A stretch of DNA of 64,000 nucleotides, from contig JXTC01000252.1 of the NCBI GenBank assembly GCA_002914845.1, forward strand, positions 311,361 to 375,360, given 5' to 3'. This DNA is from Trema orientale. Lineage: Eukaryota; Streptophyta; Magnoliopsida; Rosales; Cannabaceae. Every line of letters begins with the position of its first letter. Position 1 is the stretch's first letter. This document shows positions 23,894-35,130 of the stretch, piece after piece. The translations under genes were made by a program, and so were the position numbers. The notes below the pieces were generated by a model. That model had not been told where the DNA came from. It was given only the letters and a program-made list of their open reading frames with translations, and searched no databases.

Positions 23894-24602
23894 CTATGGC
23901 TTCTCATCCTCTTCGGAGCACGTAATTTGGTAGGTATTTGATTTTGGCAAGTTTTCCGATTGTGGCCAAATTGCTTGCATTGACCGACCTTGATTGCTTC
24001 TTCTTCTTAAACTCACCAGCAGAAAGACTCCCTTTCTTTTTTGGCCTACCAGCACTCGCTTTCTCAGTATTTGGAGGGAGAATAACTTGCTCTCAGTATA
24101 TGTGTTCATGCATAATCTGGTGTAGTATATATATAAATATTATATACAACGATGATTTTTTTGTTCCACCAACAAAAAAACCAAATAATAACTAAAACAG
24201 ATTCAATAATATAGCAATGAATTTGGCATATAGCCTCATATACCATGACAAAATTTCCACATACCAAGACCAAAAATCCATATACCTAAAAGCGTAAATA
24301 CTTAGAAATAAGACAACAATATCAAATATCTAAAGTAATGAATCTGGTATATATCCTCATATACCATGACAAAATGTCTATATACGAAAATGAAAATTAA
24401 TATACTAAAATACGGAAAAAAAACCCTTCGTTTCAAAACAAAACAATTTACAAACTCAATATAAAAAAAGGTAATGATCTCTATATCCCATCAACTAATA
24501 TCACAGGCCTACAATGACACTATCCTTTAATAGAATCTCTAAACACCGTAAAAAAGTACTTGAAATTCCCATCTTCATCAACTTCATAATCAGTATAAGA
24601 AC
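23894..24602 (-). pseudogene. MULE transposase relics (catalytic-domain start and C-terminal zinc knuckle)
   Basis: On the - strand two pieces match plant MuDR-type transposases in the right order. At 24602-24523: DEDGNFKYFFTVFRDSIKG. After a stop and frame change, at 24516-24484: HCRPVILVDGI, the CRPVIxVDGT block that carries the first catalytic Asp. Further 3', at about 24090-23920: PPNTEKASAGRPKKKGSLS and, after a frame shift, KVGQCKQFGHNRKTC, the degenerate CCHC zinc knuckle near the transposase C-terminus (first Cys apparently lost). The DDE core between them is missing and replaced by GGTATATA-type repeats. No function is possible. Confidence 0.7.
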
Positions 24603-25545
24603 CTGTATGAAGAAACTAAGAAACAAACATTAATAAAAAAAATTCATATCTACTAATTCAGAAGGTATATACATACATATACAAAGATAAAAAATCTATG
24701 TACCAAACACAAAAAACTATGTACCATAAAAAAAAAAAAAAAAAAACCAGAACAGAAAAACAACACTCCTGGATTCGAACTCTTGGTCAATAATAGAAAA
24801 ATAATTAGTATGTTAATCAATAATAATCACACCACATATACCACCACCAAAAAAAAAAATAGATATATCAAGACCAATAATATATAAACCAAACAAGAGT
24901 ACTGAACATCTTGATCAACAATAACAAAAAAGGCATATACCAATACAAAAAACATATAAGACCAAAAATATATGAACCAAACAAGAAATACAGAATATAT
25001 TTATCAACAAAAACCAGTGAACACTAATATCATGTACCTCGAAAAAAATCTCATATACCACTACAAAAATCATATATACCACGACTAAAAATTAATGAAC
25101 CATTACCGATTAAAAAAAATAAATAAAATTAAAACACATAGCAAAATATAAAAAGATACTCAGACCTAACAAAAAAATGAGATTATACATTAATTAACAT
25201 TAATTATATCATGAATGACAAATGAAAATGTAAATCTTCAAAACCAATACACAATACAATCAACTCAAACTCAAAAAATCAATACATACCTAAACAATAT
25301 CAACACTCAAGTTTGATTCTACCAATGCGATTAGAGAAATCGTCAAAACACTGAAGATATGAGAAAACGAACCAAACAATGCTGGAGAAGACGATGATGA
25401 ACCAAACAGTGGAGAGAAATGCCGAAGAAAAAGAACAATGGAGAGAAACACCAGAAATCAATACTATTCCACCAGAGATCCAAAGAGAATAACAAAAAAT
25501 CGAGAAGAAGGCTGTGGAACATCAATGGCGAAAGGAGAAAGAATC

Positions 25546-25576
<31 letters not shown>

Positions 25577-26154
25577 ACGAGAAAAAAGACGGAAGAAGTT
25601 GAACGGAAGAAAAAAAGAAAAAAAAAAAGGAAAACCGCATTTAATTAAGGGCAAAATAGGAAAACATAATATACATTAGCTAAGATATTTTAAAAACTTG
25701 AACATTTTGCTATAAATTTTGAACGTTGGATATATACTTAACCGAATTTAAAAAAGTGGGCATATACCACATTTTTTCTAAAAAAAAAAAAAACCCTGTG
25801 AAAACACCACCTCCTACCATGTGCATGTGCTATTCACTTCTTTCCAGAGGTTATTACCAGGAAGGAAACCCAACATTTATGGGTCTTTGTCTCTCTCCTT
25901 TCAAATTCTCCCCTCTATCTTATGTGCTCCAGTCCAGTCCAGGCCCTTCCCCTCTCTCTCTCACATCTCGTATCTTCTCTTCAAATCGCGCATTAGCCAC
26001 TAGAAAAATGGCTCAGTGGCAAAGTTCCAATCATCTTCCCCAATAAAAATTGCACTTCTCTCTTTCATTCTTATACTCCGTGTCTTTTTATCTTTAATTT
26101 GCTTTCTGAGAAGAAATGAAAAATGGGTTTTGTTGGTCTGGTTTTGTCATATAT

Positions 26155-26374
26155 TGTTCCCAATCTAATAATTATTTTTTTTTTACTTATAGGTATTTCT
26201 TTTTTTAAGTCGTTAGATTAATTATCCAATCATAATTTGGGTATTTAGAAAAAAATAAATAAAAATAAAAACTCATTATTTAATTTTTTTTCTTCATTTT
26301 TTACATCAAAAGAGTACATGATAAATTTTAATTAGTCAAAACAATACTTATAGATAGATAAAAAAAACACCTAC
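26155..26374. mobile_element. AT-flanked MITE copy
   Basis: Copy of the family described at 1659: TTCCCAATCTAATAATTA then a T-run, AAGTCGTTAGATTAATTA, AATTAGTCAAAACAATA and a final ACCTACATATATA. The element at 26382 begins right at its AT-rich end. Confidence 0.55.
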
Positions 26375-26381
26375 ATATATA

Positions 26382-27154
26382 GGGAAAATTTTAGTATAAA
26401 AGAGGCAAAATCCCTCCTCCTTGTTGGAGGACCGTTTAGTGCATCCGATAAAATCAAAGAAATATTAAAATAGGACTCCATACAATAAAAAGTGTACCCA
26501 AGCACATATAATTGTGCTTTATCATCTTTAACCCATGTGATTTGCATTTGAAAAAAAAATAATAGTAGATTTGAACGTACGATCGCTTTGGTCCCGTAAG
26601 AAAGGAAACAAAATTCTAGTTTTTAATTGGGGATTAATAAACATTATAGAATAATTTACTTAAGAGGGAAAAAAAAGTGTGAAGAAAAAAGAAATAGAAA
26701 AAAATCTGGTAATCAAAATATCGATGGTATTTATACCCCAAAGAATCTAGTAATATTCTATGAAATGAAAATAAAATTAAAGAAAAAGAGTTTTAGATTA
26801 GGGTTGAAAGTTGGATCTTTTAAGAAAAAAAGTCTCTATCCATGCTTTACAGATAAGAATAATGGTATTGATTTTGTTTACTTTTATTTTCAAGTTTTTT
26901 TTTTTTTTTTTCATGTGCAACAATGGTGGTTGTTCCACCTTTTGAGGAGTTATTCACGTTTAAGAGAAAATAAGATAAAAAAGAGAATAGTAGCTTAAAG
27001 AAAGATGAGATGTTTCTCTCTCTTAAGACTAGCATTAAGTGGGATAGAATCCATAATAAAAATTATAATCATTAGTTTTTCACTAATAAAATTAATTAAA
27101 ATCTACTCCTATAAGTAGTAGGAGGAATTTTGCATCTCCTACACTAGAACTCCC
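26382..27154. mobile_element. Long-TIR element family, copy A (MULE-type MITE)
   Basis: The left end GGGAAAATTTTAGTATAAAAG... AAAATCCCTCCTCC and the reverse-complemented right end GGGAGTTCTAGTGTAGGAG... AAAATTCCTCC are inverted copies, as in copies B and C. The flanks ACATATATA (26373-26381) and ATATATATA (27155-27163) agree in 8 of 9 bases, compatible with a Mutator-type 9-bp target duplication, though the sequence is low complexity. No coding capacity. Confidence 0.55.
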
Positions 27155-27540
27155 ATATATATATATATGCTTCGTTTCAAGTTAAAATATATAACTTGGT
27201 GCTTTATTAAAATGATAGAAAGAATCTTATCATAAATTCAAATTTTCTTTGCAGAAGTCCCTGTTACTCACTGCTTTTATTAGATCATGCTTTTACCTTA
27301 TTACTTTCATACAACTTTATATAGGTGACTTGGAAGTAAAAATTAAGATTTCTAGGTTTGCTATAACACGCTGCTATAGTGTTTAGCTTTGCTCCTACAA
27401 AAGCCTGATATGTAAGAGAGCATTGTGACGTTTTCTTCTCCTTTTGCCAAGAGCTTTTCTTTTAAAAAATTGATAAATCTATCTTAACAATTTTAAAAAA
27501 TTGGCCATTCTCCTCTAGGTCTGAAAAAAAGAAAAAAGGT

Positions 27541-27775
27541 GGAGTATTTATAAGAAATGGCCTTTTTTAAAGATCAATTTAGAAAATGGCTCTTTTTTAC
27601 ACCTATTTAATAAATGACTGTTTTATAATTTTATTTTTATAAATGGCCCTTTTTTAGTTGAAATAAATTAATATATTTTGATAATATCAAAAAAATTGAA
27701 AAATGTCTATTTTTTAAATAATTTTGAAAATCCGGCCACTTTTAACAGTGTTTGAAAAAGGGCTACTTTGCATGT
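27541..27775. repeat. Dispersed repeat, copy 2 (pairs with 6966-7225)
   Basis: Begins GAGTATTTATAAGAAATGGC, continues TTTTACACCTATTTAATAAAT and ATAAATGGCCCTTTTTTAG, and ends CCGGCCACTTTTAACAGTG. The element class is unknown. Confidence 0.5.
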
Positions 27776-29944
27776 TCCAAACTTCAGCCATTTGGCTGAA
27801 AGGCCCAAAAAGGTGTACAGGGCTCGTACTGGTTGCCGAAGGCCAACGGGTCAAAAGTCGCAACCCAATTATGTTTTAAAATAAGAGGCCTGGGCCGTGG
27901 CAACTCCATTCCAATAGAATGAGAAGAGGAAGGAAGAAGTCGTGATTTTATGTGATAAAATTTCAAAATAATTAAATTTTTCGAATTTTAAATTTTTTTG
28001 AATCCCAAACTTATTTAAAAATACCACTTTTGAAAATTTTACAAAAGTATCACCTTTTAGTTTTTTTTTTTACCAAGATACTTAAGGAAAAGCAATTGGT
28101 CTGTTTAAATCGGGTATATATGAAAGAATAAAATTTTGAAGAAAATATATATTTTTCTAAATATTTATGAAAAATGGTCTTGTTTGTTATATAGAAACTT
28201 TTGAAAATGATATTATTCTGAATCGATTTTTCAAAAAAATTCAGGCTATCTGGGCATTTTCAATTTTGCAAGAAGTCCAAGGGGGAAGGTCGTGATGAAG
28301 CACGTAAAGGGCGAAATGATAGGCAGGACCACTGGGACGGCGCACAATCAGTTGATCAAAATTGAAATGAAAGCGAAACCGACCACACTTATTTGAGTCA
28401 AATGTATGGACTGGGACGGCCCATGTTCTTTTCAACCAACGATCCCACGCGGAACGCGCAACACTTGCTTGCTCAAGCCTCAAAAAGTACCAAGTGGCCA
28501 CTGGCTTATCCAATTCCACTCTTCAATCGCGTTTGTGAATTGTGAAGACCCCTAAAAACAAAGTAATCACGTCTCAAAAACTAGCCAAAATTGGTCCCTA
28601 GTGGAGCCGAGCCGACAGGAGAGGGTGAGACAAATCAATACGGCTTATATTTACTCTAACATGACTCATGACCCTACGCCCTGCCTTATTGCCCTATCCT
28701 AATTCAATATACACCATATTATATATATATTTACGGCTCCTAAAGTGATGTTTTCCTACCTTCTATATTTACGGCGTTCTTTAATTCCTTCACTCATTCA
28801 TTTATTATCATATTTGTATATGGGGAATGTTGCCATGTTGGGCCTTGGCTAAAAGTTATCATAAACTTGGTATAAGTTTTTGGTTAAAAACCTCAACCAA
28901 CAACGTATTAGTCTATCTAGTTACCGCTAAGTCTCCGCATATCATATCAATTATCACTCACATTCGGTAATTTAAGTAGAGATCAAATAGACAATGACTT
29001 ATGCGGTGGAGAGCAAACGAGGTATCAAGTAGTCTCGTACATATTAGCTGTAACTAGTCCTTTTTATTACAGCACCAAGTACTGTTCGATCAAAACCATC
29101 CACCGCTATTTCTTTTTAATTCTTCTTCTTCTTCTTCTTCTAAGCCTTTTTTTGGAGCTTTGAGGTTCTTACTAGCTACTTAGTTGCTACAATGCTTTAA
29201 CGTGGCCGCAGGATTTGATTTGCTCTTTCTTCTTAATTTGTTATGTTAGCGTAGAAAAACCTAACTAAATGCTCATTAAGAAATTAACCAAACTAGTTGG
29301 GTAACTGTTATAGTTCACTTGGCAGAGGATCACTATCATATCACCTAATTGGACTCCTGCTATCACTTGACAAACTCCAATTAAGTAAGGCTTATGCCAT
29401 TCACCCAAGTCATCGCCGGAGTCACCCATTGGGTTGACCGTTAGGGATCCGCGCGTGTAAAAGACGTGCTAGCTGATCTCCATCTTGTCATGTACAAGTA
29501 AACATTTAATAAATACAACGTTTAAAAAATAGGCCACTAATGTAAATAAAAATAAATGAGACATTTATTGATGGACCCCCCATGTATAGTATTTTCCCAA
29601 TTACAATTGTGGGGTGTTTGAACTTCGTACGTGTATATACTATACTACATGGTGTATCGGATAAAAAAGCCTTTTGTCCTTTTTTGGAGAAGTAGTAATG
29701 GTGTGTCATGAATGCGCTTTGATTTCTCTTATGGGGACATAGCCAAGTATTCACATGAACCAAGAAAGACGGTATAGAGAATTAGAAGGTTATTATTCTA
29801 ATTTTATTTGCAAGTCTTAACAATGAATACAAGATAAGTTGTAATCTTTTTTTTTTGGTGAAACAAGATAAGTTGTAATCACTTACTTAAGTTGACAGTT
29901 GACACATATATACGGCGTTCTCTCTCTCTCTCTCATACATGACA

Positions 29945-30122
29945 CAATGCTATGGGGCACCAGTGGTGCCCAGCACCACAGTGATGTGTCAGTCTGTCAC
30001 TGGCTAATCATAATTATAATTTAAGTGGGACCTATGTGGGACCCAGTTTATTAATTAAATCATCCCGTGACAGACTGACACATCACTGTGGTGCTGGGCA
30101 CCACTGGTGCCCCATAGCATTG
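29945..30122. mobile_element. 178-bp MITE with perfect 56-bp inverted arms
   Basis: Positions 29945-30000 and 30067-30122 are exact reverse complements over 56 bp (outer words CAATGCTATGGGGCACC / GGTGCCCCATAGCATTG), separated by a 66-bp AT-rich loop. It can fold into a long hairpin. The absence of any mismatch implies recent insertion or recent arm homogenisation. No obvious target duplication was seen. It lies about 400 bp upstream of the dehydrogenase ATG. Confidence 0.85.
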
Positions 30123-30524
30123 CTCAAAGAGAAATAGTAGTGGTATATGCGAGTGGGATTCATCAAAGGACCCAAACGTAGTGGTTGAGAGGTCGTTGAG
30201 GGTATTTAACGTCTCCATAGCTAGCTAGCCATCACCGACGAGCATTAACTAGTTCTTGGGAATGGTTTGGTTATAAATGTGATCAAATTAAACGCATTCA
30301 TCACCTAAGTACTACCCTCCTCCCCTTCCTTGCACACTTGACTCATTATATATACGTGTGTATGTATACCATCAGCTCATACATAATTCATTCTACCTTC
30401 TCTGTTCCCATATAATCAGTCATATTAATACTATATTATTTGTTGTTGTTGAAAAATTGTGATTATTAAGAAGCAGAGGTGGCAGAGAAAAGAACATCAT
30501 TTTCATCCTAGTGGTTTTGGAAAA

Positions 30525-32666
30525 ATGAGCATATTTTCTTTGGTGACAGGGAGACCAGGGCCGAGCGGGTATGGATCAGCTTCCACCGCCGAGCTGGTCA
30601 CCCAAGGGATTGATGCATCCAACCTCACTGCTATTGTCACGGGTCAGCTATAGCTACCTTAACAATTAAAAAGCTTTTCAATTTTCTTTATGTGATACTA
30701 TTAATGATTCTGTTTGTAATTTTTTTTTTCTTTTCTTTGCCCCTTGATTCTTGATACTATTATATTGGTTGCCTCTTGTTTATGTTTTGTGTTGCTATTA
30801 TTAGTATTATTCAACTGGTTCAGTTCTGGCTTGTCATTGTAAAAAGAAAAGACATTGAGGAAAGAAGTGAAGGTTCGTGAATAATTGCAGGGGGGGCAAG
30901 TGGGATTGGGTTGGAGACTTCAAGAGTCTTGGCACTTCGAGGAGCCCATGTTATCATTGCTGCAAGGAACACAGATGCTGCAAATAAGGCAAAAGATGTT
31001 ATTCTTAATGACATTGGAAATGCTCGCATACATGTTCTAAAACTCGACCTCAGCTCCACCAAATCTGTTAGAGCATTTGTGGATAGCTTCAATGCTCTTC
31101 ACCTCCCTCTTAACCTATTAATGTAATAGAACTCCCTTCCTTCTTTTCATCCTTGTCTCTACATTCTCTACTGAATAACTTAAAAATCTTCGTTTTCACC
31201 TAAAATAATATGAAAACGTTGCATATGTTTCAGAAACAATGCTGGTGTCATGTTTTGCCCGTTCCAGCTTTCAGAAGATGGAATAGAGATGCAGTTTGCA
31301 ACCAATCATCTTGGTACTTGAGTTATATGAACATATACATCATTTGCTAAAAGAACTTGTTGGTGCAGTTTGCAGCTTTTCCTTTCTGATGGTTTATGCA
31401 TCTTTCCATCATACTGATTGGGGTGTATTGACCAGGTCATTTCCTCTTAACAAACCTACTCCTTGACAAAATGAAAGACACAGCAAGAAAAACCGGTGTT
31501 GAAGGTAGGATTGTGAATCTGTCCTCTATAGCTCACCTTCACGCTTATGAAGAAGGAATTCAATTTGATAAGATCAACGATCAGAGTAGGTATGATGCAG
31601 TGGAACAAATGAATTATAAGTAGTTGACCTTTGGAGTGATTTATATGTAAGTGACTGATGTGTGATAATGCTCCTCTATCCTTTTGTGTTTCAGTTATTC
31701 TGACAAGAGGGCGTATGGGCAATCCAAATTAGCAAACATATTACATGCCAATGAGCTATCACGTCGCTTGCAGGTGACCTTTTTCAAGTCAAATTTGTGA
31801 TTAGGATCAGACAGGTGTATTAGCTAAATTGATGAACCTTGATTTTGTATACATGTAAGTCATATATATATATATAATAATACTAATAGGCGTTTGTTTA
31901 TAATCTTTCTCAAAATATGCCCTGATCTCCACCGTGGAGACTCCACAGGTATATCATATATGCAATAACAAAACACATTAAGGAGTGAGGGAAAATGAAC
32001 AACAAAAATTTGTAGATCACAAGGGAAATGAAAGCGGGAGCCAGGAGGGGTTTCTAGTTTCTGAAGTGAATTTCGAAGGAATAATGCAAGTGTTACATTT
32101 GATTGCAGGAAGAGGGTGCCAATTTAACAATGAATTCTGTCCACCCAGGACTGATAATGACACCTCTTATGAGGCATTCAGCTCTTCTCATGAGTGGGTT
32201 TACCTGCTGTCTCTTTCAGATACATTTTAATTTTATTCTGATTAGGCTTTGGTTTTGGTAATAGCTAGCTAGGAAAGGGTGTATACAATTTATTACTATT
32301 ATAGTTTCACTTATAAAGTTATTTTGCTCGTGTTCTTCCATATGCAGAAACTTTGAAGATCTTTACCTGTCTGCTATGGAAGAATGTGGCTCAGGTATAT
32401 TAAGAGATGGTAAACTTAATTAGCTAATTAATCACATCCCCACTTGTTGGAAACTTTAATATTAAAGGACATTGTGGAATCCACAGGGCGCAGCCACAAC
32501 ATGCTACGTGGCGCTGGACCCAAGGCTGAAAGGTGTGAGTGGGAAATACTTCCTGGATTGCAACGAGACGATGCCAAGTTCATATGCCAGAGACCAAAAG
32601 CTGGCCAGGAAACTCTGGGACTTCAGCAACAAGTTAGTTGGTTCTGCTTCAGCTTCAGCGTCTTGA
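30525..32666 (+). CDS. Short-chain dehydrogenase/reductase (retinol-dehydrogenase / TIC32-like)
   Basis: NAD(P)-dependent oxidoreductase of the classical SDR fold; the substrate is unknown. Eight exons with GT-AG borders: 30525-30642, 30891-31122, 31234-31313, 31436-31589, 31695-31773, 32109-32193, 32348-32394 and 32487-32666 (stop TGA), giving 324 aa. The start [17 protein letters not shown] matches the N-terminus of plant relatives of Arabidopsis At2g37540/At5g02540. Motifs in order: cofactor-binding TGGASGIG (from about residue 39), the LDLS stretch, NNAG, NHLGHFLL, the catalytic Ser region VNLSS, the active-site YGQSK (Tyr-x3-Lys), NSVHPG and [12 protein letters not shown] near the end. 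All key residues are present, so it should be active. A GTG-initiated extension to 30459 is not conserved and was not used. A young MITE occupies its upstream region, and its 3' end faces the gene at 33189. Confidence 0.94.
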
Positions 32667-33188
32667 AAAAATCACTCCTTCTTAGGTCACATCCTCATTT
32701 GTCTTATTGTTAATAACTAGAAATTCATGTGTTTGACATTAAAAGTGTGAGCTTGTGAGTGAATTTAGCTCCTACTTTTCTTTTTCTTCTGTTATAATGA
32801 TATTGTTTATATTTACATTTTTAGGTCCCTGTAATTGCACCTCTAGTTGGGTACTGTTTCTAATTTTCATTCCATTTGCTGAGGTTGAGAATTAATATGG
32901 TCCAGTTTCTTTCTTTATTTAAACCTTTCTTCTTTTTTTTTTTTTTTTTTCTTTTGGTCTCTAATTGTTCGATACAAATATGAAAATCTAACAGCAAAAC
33001 ATGACACATCTATATTTGACAGCTTTTCAAACAAATTACGTTTCGAGTACTTGAGGCTTCAATTAATAAGAAAAGCACCAAATCACTTAAAAAAAAAAAC
33101 CCGCAGCAAAAGGTATATCTTATATAAAAATAGGTATCAGAACTCCAGAAGGCATTAATGTTTGCGTGAGGAAAAACGGGCAACAGAA
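32667..33188. other. Intergenic region between convergent genes
   Basis: About 520 bp with T-rich stretches and no open frame. It should hold the 3' UTRs and polyadenylation signals of the dehydrogenase (+) and the two-TM protein gene (-). Confidence 0.7.
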
Positions 33189-33602
33189 TCATCCATCCAA
33201 GTTGAAGTGAGCGTCGTACTCCCACAAGGCGGCGGCTCGAACCAAAAAGGCGGAGCCAGCGACTACAAGCGCCGCAAAGACTGGTGGCACGATTAGATCA
33301 ATGTTGGACTTGGTGAAGCGGTTGGCCGGCAAGCAGATTATCTGGCCCGGCATGTCTAGCGGAACTCTGATGGCGTCGTCAGTATGGCAGGCACGGGAGA
33401 ATGAAGAGGACGTGGAAATGGCGGAGACGAAGGCCACCTCAGGCGAGAAGGACACCACGGCCACGGTCAGGGTCAGAAGCGTGGTCCAACTGGCCGCGTA
33501 GATGAGCAACGGCCACCGCCGGAGCATGGGGAAGAGAAGCTTGTAGTTTGTGATTGACAAGTAATTATTATGACTAGGAACAGGAACAGGAATAGGATAC
33601 AT
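33189..33602 (-). CDS. Small plant membrane protein of unknown function, two TM segments
   Basis: Single-exon frame of 137 aa, ATG at 33602, stop at 33189-33191. I do not recognise a named family, but the composition is clearly that of a real protein. The N-terminus is MYPIPVPVPSHNNYL. A first membrane helix lies in LLIYAASWTTLLTLTVAVVS. A central non-membrane loop with two Cys contains RACHTDDAIRVPLDMPG and ICLPANRF. A second helix lies in IDLIVPPVFAALVVAGSAFL, and the short tail is LWEYDAHFNLDG. The two loop Cys could form a disulfide if the loop is extracytosolic (inference). An internal Met (MLRRWPLL, residue 26) is an alternative start. The upstream - strand sequence has a TATATATA element (about 33675-33684) and a CT tract (33817-33855). 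Confidence 0.8.
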   Translation of the reverse strand: MYPIPVPVPSHNNYLSITNYKLLFPMLRRWPLLIYAASWTTLLTLTVAVVSFSPEVAFVSAISTSSSFSRACHTDDAIRVPLDMPGQIICLPANRFTKSNIDLIVPPVFAALVVAGSAFLVRAAALWEYDAHFNLDG

Positions 33603-33816
33603 TGTTATTGTTTGTTTTTGTGTTTTGTGTTTCGTGTTTTGTTTGGGGAATAGGTGAAGGGAACTTGGGTTTATTATATATATATAGAATATAGATGGTA
33701 AAAAGGATGGAAGGCAACCTAATCTCAACGACTTTGTTAAGTTTGGAGTTTAGGTGTGAGGGAGGGAAAAGGAAGACCAGAGACTGCCAACGTTTTGGTT
33801 TCGACAGGAGACCCAA

Positions 33817-33855
<39 letters not shown>

Positions 33856-35130
33856 ACATAAGCTCAACGACTAATCTGGACATACGTCTTCCTTTCCTAG
33901 TCATCATTTACTCATTCCAGTCGTACAGCATTACAATTCACTGCTTTACTGCTTTAGTCAGTGCAAACTCCCCATCTAATTCCTTTCTCCCTATCCTGTG
34001 CGCTGTGCGTTGTGTCAGTAGGACCCAACCTTCACAACTATCTATCTATAATCTACGTATAAAAATGGAAAATGCAAATCACAACTTCGACAAAGTATTT
34101 CATCTGAAACAAACAGGGACTCTATACTTCCAGATTGAAGAAAGAGAAAGGAACAAAGTTTGGGGCAATCCCCAATAACTTTTACGAAACAAAATAGTCG
34201 GCCGGCCTTACATTCTAAATGTCGCTCTCACTTATTTAATACTAGGGTTTTCTAACATCACTATCGCCCACATGAGCATGTTTGAATGACATTTGCAGCT
34301 GTCGTCATCAATTTCACTGCTGCTACCCTTGAATCCTCATGATATACGACTATTACTAGTACTATCGACGCCCATGTTACTCGCATTGCCATCCAACGGC
34401 CCCACCTCAACGACCTTACTAATTATCCCCATTCCCCCACCATCATTTATATGGGATGGCTACGGTAGAGGCGTCCCTACGTAGAGTCATAGCTTAATTA
34501 TCGTTGGATGGAAATCTGTGAGGAATAACGGGAATCTGTGGAGAATATATTTATATACAGATTCCCATCCAACGGTGAATAGACAGAGCCCTACGTAGGG
34601 GCGCCCCTAATGTAGACACACCCCATTTGTATATATATATATGTATATTAACCGTAATGGAATCCAATTTTGTAGACAAACAAATATGTATAAAGTTCTC
34701 CATTATTTCTAATTGATTACTTTCACAGAAGAAATCTACCGCAGAAAAGATAATCATTTACCTAACTGGTAATGAATAATTCTAGACCGCTCTATTTTAG
34801 ATGTAATTTTTAATTATTATTTGAAGTAACCTTCAAAAATCAAAATCCTGTTAATCTATGTGAAGAATAAAGATGTAAATCAGCTGAGGAATGCTATGAA
34901 ATTTGCATCCGTCTAAGGTGGGACATTCTCCTCATGGGTGGTCAAAGCAAATAATACAAATTTCCAGTCCAACTAATGCATTTTGGGAATTTATTTCTGC
35001 CTCTCAAGTGGAATGACTATTGACAAACACCACAATTACAAGCAGCTTCAGCATAGCAGTATCAGTTTGATATACATATATACGTGTGTGTGCGCGTGTA
35101 TATATGTATATTTTTGTGCTTAAAGATTGA
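33603..35130. other. Intergenic spacer, two-TM gene / UNC93-like gene
   Basis: About 1.5 kb. The first 250 bp probably form the promoter of the 33189-33602 gene, with a TATA stretch and a (CT)n microsatellite at 33817-33855. A foldback MITE occupies 34452-34626. The remainder has no supportable frame; a (GT)-rich run lies near 35085. Confidence 0.65.
34452..34626. mobile_element. Foldback MITE, about 175 bp
   Basis: Imperfect inverted halves: the left has GGCTACGGTAGAGGCGTCC, CTACGTAGAG and CGTTGGATGGAAATCTGTG. The right, reverse-complemented, has GTCTACATTAGGGGCGCCCC, CTACGTAGGG and CGTTGGATGGGAATCTGTA. Non-coding; no clear target duplication. Confidence 0.6.

Larger units (their letters stand above)
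20250..25780 (-). mobile_element. Degraded Mutator-like element (MULE) with long terminal inverted repeats
   Basis: The two ends are inverted copies. The left end has TGTAGGTATATAGACATTTT, a CT-rich tract (20437-20588) and, further in, TTAGTCGTGGTACATA and TTGTTTGGTTCATATATTT. Read in reverse complement, the right end gives TGTGGTATATGCCCAC, a CT-rich tract (from the GA tract at 25545-25575), TTAGTCGTGGTATATA and TTGTTTGGTTCATATATTT. Arms are roughly 0.8 kb or more and strongly diverged. Between them lie transposase relics on the - strand (next entry). The interior is dense in GGTTCATA and GGTATATGA words in opposite orientation in the two halves. Exact ends and a 9-bp duplication could not be fixed. 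Confidence 0.7.
19243..30524. other. 11-kb gene-poor region dominated by transposons
   Basis: No intact gene between the ARF-GAP and dehydrogenase genes. In order: an orphan GGGTTAATATCACCTGGGTC-type repeat end (19447-19557); a hAT-like element (19558-20223); a degraded MULE (about 20250-25780); unrecognised sequence (25780-26150); an AT-flanked MITE (26155-26374); a long-TIR element (26382-27154); a dispersed repeat (27541-27775); about 2 kb of unassigned sequence (27776-29944); and a perfect-arm MITE (29945-30122). The last 400 bp lead into the dehydrogenase gene. Confidence 0.75.

Noticed and set aside
24755..24790. tRNA-like T-arm string (GAGTTCGAATCCAGG on the - strand)
   Set aside because: No acceptor stem, D-arm or anticodon arm could be paired around it; it lies inside MULE debris.
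28241..28519. 92-codon - strand frame in the 28-kb spacer
   Set aside because: No motif, no homologous copy in the window and no promoter or splice context.
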